Under the pieces are notes generated by a model that made no database searches, was not told the origin of the DNA, and worked only from the letters and a program-made list of their open reading frames with translations. A DNA stretch of 64,000 nucleotides. Origin: Larix kaempferi. Taxonomy: Eukaryota > Streptophyta > Pinopsida > Pinales > Pinaceae. This document shows, one piece after another, positions 32,144 to 41,200 of this stretch (positions are counted from its first letter, which is position 1; every line of letters starts with the position of its first letter). The stretch spans positions 5,782,001 to 5,846,000 of the forward strand of contig BSBM01000007.1 of NCBI GenBank assembly GCA_027924585.1, read 5' to 3'. The translations under genes were made by a program, and so were the position numbers.

Positions 32144-34490
32144 TGTTGAACTTTGGTTGTCATTGATGTCAACTAATGTCAAAGAGGATCTTAATTTATT
32201 CAGTTTGAGTCATTGATGTTAACTGATGTCAAAGTGGATACAACATTCCTATGACAACTTAAATAAGTATATGGAAGCCACTTTGAAGAGGTATATGCAC
32301 AAAATGGTAAAGAACATGGATTCCAATTTGAAGAAGTATATCTAGAAGTTGCATCCAGTCTGAAGATGTGTGTCCAATGATACATCATGCATAATAAGTT
32401 TGAATAAACGCATAAGGAAGGTACATCATGCAGATCCAGTTCAAAGAAGCACATAAGTAATGTATCCTACTACATGTGGTGCCTGTGCATATATGAAGTC
32501 CTCCAAGTCATTCTCTCTCATGATAACAGTCAAAGAACTAGTTGGACAAAGGTACATGTGCACAAGCAGCCAAGGAGTTGGCTAAGCAGACGTACAAGTG
32601 TGCAAGCATGTTCAAAGAAGAATTTGGAATGCGCAAGCATTGCTTGGTCAAATATCGGGAGTGTGCAAATAGTAAATGGTTGAACAGTCTTGAAAGCGCG
32701 CAAGTCTTGCCAATCAAAAGATGCTTTCACTTAGAAAAGGGTGTACAGGTTCCTAGAAGGGTACACCGGTTGAAGTCTATCTATGTGCAAATTCCACAAA
32801 TGATGATACATAATGTGCACAAGTCCCATACGTGATGATACAAAACTGTCAAATTCCACCAAGTAGAAGTTGGTTTATGCACAGATTTTGTAAATCATTA
32901 ATACATTAAGTGTGTAATACCCACAAGGGATGGTACAACAAGGGTTAAATATTCATCAAGTTGAAGAGAAAAGATGCGCACATACCTCAAAGCAATGGTA
33001 CTTCGAGAGCGCAAGAGTACACCACTAAGGTGTAATTCCCACTATGTCGTGGACCATGGATGCTCAAGACCCACAAAGGATGACACATTAGTAACACATA
33101 AGATGACATGTGGAAAATGCACAATCCGTGAAGTATGGAAGAAGGGATGCCACAACCAACTTGTGGACATACAATCCGTGCAGGACATGTATAAATAGAG
33201 ATGCAAGTTGGATATTTGAAGTATGCTTATGGTGAGATCATAGAGCTTCAACTAGAAGAAACGGATTTATATTCGGGGCATCAAGGGCTCAAGGACAAAA
33301 CAACATGATCTTGCGAGGAGCCGAGTGCACACATGTAGCAGGATGAAATACTAATGGTGCGTAGAATGATGTTGTAGATCTATTATGGATGCACAAATAC
33401 TGAAAGATAGAAACACATAAGTATGCGCAACTACGTGAAGGTTGAATGACAATATTGTAGATAGCGCGCAAATAGTCACAGATGTTGTAAGTTAGAAGCA
33501 CAGAGACAGAATCAAAGTATATCGGGTGATGCGTAGATGTTTTGCTGATGCAAGAAGACTGAAGTGAAGTGTGCGAAGTTGAGAAGACCATTTGATGTGC
33601 GACGACAAAATAGCAGCAGGATCCAGTAAGCACGTCATTATGAGGATGATCTGAGACAAGTGCGTTAAACTGAAAGGACGAATCAATTGATGCACGCCTT
33701 GTCACATATTTTCTAAAAGACTGTGGCACTTAAATAGAACAGAAACATCAATAAGTGTGCAGTTCTATATGTTACTGGTGCATTATTTCAGAGCAACAAA
33801 CTATCAATTGAAAGCATAGTATCAGTTGGTGAATACAGTTGCGTAGTAGCAGATCAACAAAGCATAGCTTAGTGTGGATTACAGAAACAACGAGAACAAA
33901 TTACATTAAGTAAGACATCAACATAAGTGTTGAATTTAGAGGAATGAGAAGTCAAGTGGCGTATGCAACACAATGACATATAATTGTCTACATACGAAGG
34001 TTGTGCACAACAGAACTCATGTCAGAAGATTAAAAGAGTGCGCGGAGTTAGAAGTTCAACAAGTCAGAATCATATATTGGATATTTGGGTGGCAGGATGG
34101 GGCAAGGGGTGGGGGGTTGTAGCCTCCTTTCAGTTGGTGCTGGAGAAACAAAGGGAGTTGGTGCTTCCTTCAGGTAGGTGCCTGTAAAACTAGGGGGTTT
34201 GTGCATCCTTCCAGTTGGTGCTGGTAAATACAGGAATCTGGTGCTTCATTGAATGTATTATTTTCATTACAAAAGTGCATTATGTGGTATTCTCCCAATT
34301 GGGTTTCCACATCAAAAACCATGTGTGTTATGTGTTCTTTGTCTTGGTGCATATATGGATGAATGATTTTGTTTATATTGGATACATAACTAAAGATCAA
34401 GATAAGATACGACTAATCTTTAAAGAAGGTAAAAACTGATGATAACTGCGCTAATATTGATTCACCCCCCCTCTCAGTAATGTCATAACT
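32144..34490 (+). repeat. possible long copia-type LTR or LTR relic
   Basis: The stretch begins TGTTGAACTTTGGTTGTCAT, a common start of plant copia LTRs. It ends in a segment with GGGTTTCCACATCAAAAACC and, near 34460-34480, TTCACCCCCCCTCTCAG, both usual near the 3' end of such LTRs. The middle carries repeated words (GTGCGCAA, TTGGTGCT) and no domain. No target duplication or partner LTR was found, so a solo LTR is possible but unproven. Confidence 0.35.
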
Positions 34491-34610
34491 AGATCAAAAT
34501 GGAGACCCCTTCTATTTTTGTGTTTTTTTTTAAATTTATTTAAAAATTTAACAAGAGATGAAAAGTGTGGAGTTTCACAATGTTAGTCAAAGTTTTAATA
34601 TTTAATACTT
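34490..34610 (+). repeat. left arm of an inverted repeat flanking the gypsy element
   Basis: The arm includes TATTTTTGTGTTTTTT and GAGATGAAAAGTGTGGAGTT. Its reverse complement, with roughly 85-90 percent match by eye, stands at 46696-46812. Without the gypsy insertion the arms would be about 1.25 kb apart end to end, so they look like the ends of a small inverted-repeat DNA element. Confidence 0.72.
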
Positions 34611-34720
34611 TACTTGATACCTTGATTAAAATCTAGGTTTATAAGTCATCTTAGTACTTTGAAATAGTCACATAAGCATCAAAAGTTTGAACTTATTATA
34701 AAGAAAGTTCATGATCCATG

Positions 34721-35020
34721 TGTCCATATTGATTAGAATCGAAACTTACTAAATGTTCTCTTAAATGTTTATAATTTTATAAACAACTCAAAAATATTGG
34801 GATTCAGAGCAAAAAGTTTCTCACTTTTTATTAATGAAATTTCACAATTCATCTAATATCTAGGCTACGTGTCCATATTCAAAATCGAAACCTACTACAT
34901 GTTCTTTTAGATGTATAATGTATAATTTTTTAGACAACTCAACAATGTTGAGATTCACAACAAGAAGTTTCTGACTTTCAATTAATGTTCAAATTTCACA
35001 ATTTATGTAATATCTTAACT
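34721..35020. repeat. imperfect tandem duplication, period about 150 bp
   Basis: TGTCCATATT begins a unit at 34721 and again at 34870. Both units then contain ATCGAAAC, TGTTCT, ACAACTCAA, AAGTTTCT and AATTTCACAATT in the same order. It lies inside the inverted-repeat element. Confidence 0.7.
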
Positions 35021-35411
35021 AGGTTTCATTTTCATTGATTATTCCAACAAGTAACACTTAAAGGTAACCATAATCATTCAAAAATAGAGTAACACTTAAA
35101 AGTAACCATGGCCATTCGAAAGTAAAAGTTGAACTTACAAGATCAAAAAGTCACCATCCATATGTACATATTACCTAATTATATGTACTTTTTAAGTGTT
35201 GTTATTTTAATTAATTTCACTTCTACTTAAATCTACTTAAAAAATTTCAAAGCAATATGTCCCATATAAATGATGTTAAGAATTTTTTTTTAAATGTCAA
35301 AAATATATTTAATGTTTACAAAATTTAAATAATTAATATAAATTATAGAAAGTGGGAAGGAGTTAAAAGCATAAAGAAAACAATTTGCCAACATAAATGG
35401 GGGTGAGGTGG

Positions 35412-35416
35412 GGTGG
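35412..35416. repeat. target duplication GGTGG of the gypsy element
   Basis: GGTGG directly precedes the 5' LTR and recurs at 46467-46471 after the 3' LTR. Confidence 0.93.
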
Positions 35417-36140
35417 TGTTAACACCTAAAAAGTGCTCACTAGCTCATTCCCTTACTCACATGACCCATTTGTCCACTTTTCCACCATCTGAGCCTCTGA
35501 AACCAACAAAAGGTCACCAAAAGACCTTAGTACACCCCTTTTCCATTAAAAAAGATTATTTTTCCAAAAAAATCATAAAAAACCCTCAAAAAGGGTCCAA
35601 ATTCCCAAAAATATTAAAAAGGGAATTAAAATATTATTTTTATTCAAAAAAGGAAAAAGGAGGAAAAATTACCTAAACCATGTTGGTCAATACCATTGGT
35701 TTCCACAAAACCACAAATGGTATTCCTCACCACCAAAACCTATAAAAAGGTGGTAGGGGCTCCTCATTTCACATCCTTCCATTATCTCATCCTTATGCTG
35801 CTGAAATCTCCCCTGAGCACTTTTAGCCATTGAAGCAACCTTGGAGAAAGAGACCTATTGGAGTTTGGAGCTACTCATCTTGGGAGTTGCTCAACATCAA
35901 CCTTCACCATTGAAGGTAATATCGCAAGCACTTGCTTGCCCCCCACTTTTCAATACAAAAAATTATTTATTATGTTTCTTGTTCTTGATTTTGAATTGTT
36001 TACATTATTTGCTTAGATTCTAGTTTAGATCCATGAAAAGTATTGTTTATTTAGTTTATTGTTTTTATTTCTATTGAAACTGCTACTACTAGTTAGTAGG
36101 TGCCCATAGCACTAAGCTTGGTTGCAAAACCGAGCCAACA
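35417..36140 (+). repeat. 5' LTR of the gypsy element
   Basis: It starts TGTTAACACC and ends GAGCCAACA. A TATA box TATAAAAAGG lies at 35741-35750, followed by a CT-rich segment where transcription should begin. Confidence 0.96.
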
Positions 36141-36165
36141 GTTTTTGGCGACTTCGCTTTGGTTT
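36141..36165 (+). other. primer binding site, tRNA-Arg-like
   Basis: GTTTTTGGCGACTTCGCTTT directly follows the LTR. Ogre/Tat gypsy elements commonly use a primer site of the form TGGCGACTCxGCTGGG, matched to tRNA-Arg; this one fits apart from a few bases. The tRNA is inferred, not confirmed. Confidence 0.65.
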
Positions 36166-36368
36166 GAACTTTAGATCTCTAGCTTTGCCATTAAATCTTA
36201 GTTTTTATGAGTTTTTAATCTTTAGATCCATAGATCTACCATCTTAGACAGCAGATCCATTGCTGTTCTGAGATTTGGCCCCATAAACAGCCCGAAATTT
36301 TCAATTTTCGGGTTCGTTTCTCGATTTCCGTGCACGGCTTCCGCCTCGCGGCTTTTTTCCAGACAGTC

Positions 36369-36668
36369 GCGCGGTCCATCGCGACTTTTCTGCGTTTTTC
36401 CGCGCGGTCCATCGCGGCCTTTTTCCAGACAGTCGCGCGGTCCATCGCGGCTTCTCTGTGTTTTTCCGCGCTGCTCATCGCGACTGTGCGGCCAAAACCC
36501 GCGCGGTCCATCGCGACTGTGCGGCCGAAACCCGCGCGGTCCATCGCGACTGTGCGGCCGAAACCCGCGCGGTCCATCGCGACTGTGCGGCCAAAACCCG
36601 CGCGGTCCATCGCGACTGTTCGTCCAAAACCCGCGCGACCCATCGTGGCTGTTCGTCCAAAACCCGCG
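36369..36668 (+). repeat. 33-bp GC-rich minisatellite in the gypsy leader
   Basis: Nine head-to-tail units of exactly 33 bp start at 36369, 36402, 36435 and so on to 36633. Each begins GCGCGGTCCATCGCG with variants; the core units continue ACTGTGCGGCCAAAACCC. Because 33 is a multiple of three, several frames on both strands stay open across the array. The array is very GC- and CpG-rich inside AT-rich surroundings. Confidence 0.92.
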
Positions 36669-38212
36669 CGGCTGAATTTTTTCATTCGGCCATCCCGATT
36701 TTGAAAAATATTTTTTACTGTACTTTCTGCCCATAGCACATTTTTTACAGTACTAAATTCTGCATAGTTTACAGATTTGAAAATTTTTTTTACTATTTAA
36801 AAGTGCATACCTAGAAATCTTTTTAAAATTTTATTTTTTTTCAAGAAAGTGAAAGAAAGACTCATTTTGCATTCTTTATCTAGATTCAAAATTTTTTCTT
36901 GTTTACTTCTTTAGAATATTGCCCTTAGCAATTTTTATTGAAACAAAGAAATCCATTTATTTCTTTATTTGCTTTCATAAATCCAAGAAATCCTTTATTT
37001 TTTTGAGTTATTTTTGAAAAGCATATTAATTCCTTTTAGTGAAAAAAGTCTTAAATATTTGCTTTGTATTTTCGAAAAGTCCTTTATTTTTTGAAAATTT
37101 CCCTTAAAGCATTTAATTTTTTCAAGTTCAGTTTACAACACCTCACGTGCACTCACACGATCACTTAATTGAACTAAGACTTAAAAAGTACCCTAATTTG
37201 AACACATTCTTAACCCCACTTGGGGAACACTAAAAGAATTCTTGTAGCTAGGTAGTATTGGGGGGATAGGTGTTCCAATAACACCCCTCAGTTCATACAT
37301 CTGAGACATAGAAGTTGTCCAATTAGGGAGCTAAAATCTCTTAGTACTTTTTGGCGCGGTCACAACCGGTTTGTGGGAAGGCCTCTCCCCTAGGAGGGTT
37401 GAAGTCGCGAGGATGGTTCCGGAAGCCTGAGTGGGATACCGAAACCCATTCAGTAACCGAAGGGCTACCATTCGCAGTTCTCGGGATATCCCTGTATTGG
37501 GATATTGCGATCAAAGGACCAAACGGCAGATTTACCTTTTCTCGACGCGTCATGAACGGAGTATCCTAGTAGCCTATCTTTTAGGATTGATTACCCGGTG
37601 TCCCTCCCGGTAGGGGGATATCTAGCCGTTGTCTCTACATTCATATTGTCTGACTTGGATTTCATCACCTTGCAGAGGATATCGTCTGTTTGAGTCACAA
37701 TACTTTTAGATTAGGTGTTTGCATGATCTTTACCACCTATTGAGTCTAGTTACACCTATTTTTTTTCTAGGAGCCGCTTGCATGTTGGTATTCTGACCGG
37801 TTGTTGCATTCCTCCACTTATTGTAGCACAGCTGCTGGGATAAGTGCATTTTTTGAGGATTGATTTTTTGGCCTGTGAGCCTTCTTTTTTCACTCCCCTT
37901 CTTGCACCCTTGGTTGCATTAGGGTTTTGAGTCTTTTACATATATATATCACCACCTGATACTTAAAAACAATTTTTTATATATACAAAACATTTTCTCA
38001 CCATTGAGAATTCTAGACGTTCTCGTCGTCTACAGGGCGAACTCCCAGAGTTTAGTCCACTTGGCTCTCCACGTCACGGACGCAGAGCATTATCCCTTGA
38101 TTCGACACATCGTCGATCATTTAGACGGTCATCCGATTCTGACATACCCCACTTCACCTTTGATTTGGAGGTAGAATCCGAAAACCCCACAGAGTTACCA
38201 CCAACTACAATT
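36669..38212 (+). other. gypsy leader, no clear gene
   Basis: AT-rich DNA, then a more balanced stretch at 37340-37640 with overlapping short frames on both strands, none with a motif. In-frame sequence directly before the gag ATG is open back to about 38000 without a start codon. Confidence 0.5.
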
Positions 38213-41200
38213 ATGTCTGGAACACCAGTTGATCCACTATATACATTAACCATAGGTCAGACATCCGCAGACCTTTCTGCGGCAGTACCATCAACGGCAA
38301 CAGCCACCCCCTTGGGTATGCCCAATATGGGTAACACTCCACATTCCGGAATGCCTAGCACAGGACCTTCACCTGTCATGGGCATGCCCAACATGGGGGT
38401 CATACCCCCTTCGGTTTCCACAAACCCTATCCCAGGAATCCCTAGTGCGATTCCTAACCCAAGTGTAACCCATGTTGCACTCGGTAGTGCTATACCAGGA
38501 ATCCCTACTGCGATTCCTAACCCAAGTGTAACCCAAGTTGCACTTGGGAGTGCTAACCCATATCAGGCCACACCTTTTGGAGGGCACATACCCTCCATAC
38601 CTAGCATACCTATAGGAGCTACTGGACCCCTACACCATACCACAATGGCTAGACAAGTCCCGGTTCCGGTCACCACATCCGCTAGTCTACCATACATGGC
38701 AAGTCTCAACCTGCCAGATTTAGCTAGGCTCACAAATGACCCCATCAGACATGACCCTGCTTGGCCCCATATGCCCACTAAACTTCCCTCTGACATCCCT
38801 AAGTTCGAGGGTAAGGCTGGAGAAGACCCCCAAAATCACATCATGTCCTTCCACTTATGGTGTTCCTCAAACTCCATAGTAGATGACTCAATCCGCCTAC
38901 GGCTTTTACAACGCACCTTCACTGGCTCCGCAGCCAAATGGTATATCGAGCAACCCCATGGGACGCATTCCACATTTACCTCCCTTGCCTCGACCTTTCT
39001 ACAATTCTTCCAGCTACCTGTCCGCTACGATGCAGGCGTCGAGATCCTACTGTCTTGTAGACAGAACACGGCCACGCATATCACTGACCATATTCATGAT
39101 TGGCGTCGGCGCCGAAGCCTATGCAAGATCAAATTAGACGACCGAATCTTTTTAGACTGGTTCCTTAAATCCCTCCTTCCCCTCATTGCGAAGGATGTAG
39201 CATCTGAAAGACCCCAGTCTGAGGAGGAGGCCATCCTTAAGGCCCAACAGTTTGATCTTATCTATGCCCAGTCAGGTTACCTATACACGATCATACCTGA
39301 CGCCCCACGAGGTGACTCTGCACGCGGTGACACACCGGGGGCATCACATGCCGCTGATGGCATTATTGGCCAAATTACACCGCAAGCAAAACCTTTTAGT
39401 ATGATGAGCACCATGCCTGCCCCAGACCTTTCTAGGGCTACATCTAGTTCCGGGGCGACAACTTCTTATGCTCCAACAAACCAGACCCATCACGTTCATG
39501 GACCCTCTTGTCCACAACATTGTTATGGCCAAGCGCCATCAGCGTATGTACCCCCCACATACTATGCTCACCCTACGGTACAAAACCCCATGCAGTTCCA
39601 ACAACAGCCCATGCATTACCCACAACCGGTTGCACCGGCTAACATCACACCTCCACCAGCTCAGGGGTACCAACAACCCCAGCAGGCAACTGGACCACCT
39701 CCAGCCCCACCTGCATACTATCCACCGCAACCTGCTCCCGCACCTGCGGCTCCTCAGAATCCCCCTAATGCTCAAGGGCATGTGTACGCACAACAACATC
39801 AGCCCCAGTACCAAAATAACCAACGCAACCAGGGTGGGCAACCCAACCGCGGAAGAGGACGCAACCGTGGAAACAATCAAAACCGTAACCAAGCTCCACA
39901 ACCTACCCATCCTCCGCAAGACAATAACGCGGCGCCCGCTCATCAGAATCCTGATCGGCCACCTAAGCAACCCAAAAATGCTAATTTACGAACAAACCAT
40001 CCTTGTTCCATTTGCGGTGTCTATGGCCACTATACCCACGCTTGCCCACATCTGGAGCGAGCTCGACAACTATGGACAAATGACGCCCATCGTCAAGGGC
40101 AGGCGGCTCCTCAGCCACCACCCAACCCCCCACCACCCCCACAACAACCTTTGGTCCTCCAAAACCCTTTTCCAACACAGGGAGTGGTAAACACTCAACC
40201 GTTAGCCCCCCAACAGGGCAACGTGCAACCACAACAAATAACTTACACGGCTCCGGACCAACCCATGTTTGATTCAGGCACCCACCACTTATTGATGATG
40301 TCCACCGCTGACGTCAATATCCAAACCCGTCGGAATCAATACGGACCGACTTCTGAAGCCCCCCCCGCCGAAAAGGATACTAATGCTAATCCCACTGATC
40401 AGACATTGCGTATACCTCAGGTTCCACTTGATGGCGCTTCTAAAGCACCTCGCTTCCCCCTTCGCCGAATCAACAACAACCCCAATGCACGGGCTGCGTC
40501 CAATTACAACATTGTAGATGACTTAGCTCAATCTCCCGCAGCCATGTCTGCGTTAGAAGTCTTAAAAACCTGTCCTACTCAGCGCAAGACTTTACTTTCC
40601 GCCATTGGGGCGATTGACCCAAATGATTCGAACTTGATGACCTTTGATTTAGACCAATCTGAACCACGACTGCCTTCTACCATAGCAGTCCAAGTTTCCG
40701 TTTCTATTCGGAATCTTGTTATCCATCGATGTATCATCGACGAGGGTGCCTCCACATGTGTCATGTCCACTTTTGTCTGGCAAAAGTTGGGATCCCCTGC
40801 CCTCCAGCAATCCACCACTGCATTGCGGGCCTACGACGGCCGGTCAGCTCAACCTCAGGGTTTATTACCCAAGGTACCCGTCCAATTAGGTGGGAAGACT
40901 GTGCTCATCGACATAGAGGTCATTAACGCCCAGCTTGACTATAACCTTTTACTTGGCCGCAGTTACATGTACGCCATGAAAGCGGTCGCCTCCTCCGTCT
41001 TCCGCACCATGATGTTCCCCCACGAGGGCCGCGTGGTCAAAATTGACCAACTCACCTACTATGATCCCAACGCCCCTGCAGCACCGGAGAATGTTCTCCC
41101 CATGATTGAACAACCCGCTTCTAGTGCAGTTACCTCCTTTGTGTCTTCTGTGGCACCCGGACTTTATTCGGATACACCAATGACCTCTACATTCCAGGCC

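Noticed and set aside
32144-34490. A confirmed solo LTR
   Set aside because: No matching 5-bp duplication was found at the ends; listed only as a possible LTR relic.
36222-36739. Several overlapping 60-170-codon frames on both strands over the 33-bp repeats, as genes
   Set aside because: They are open because the repeat period is a multiple of three. No start context, domain or independent support exists for any one of them.
38165-38212. Gag start at the TTG codon 38165
   Set aside because: An ATG lies 16 codons later in the same frame and precedes all conserved sequence; a non-ATG start has no support.
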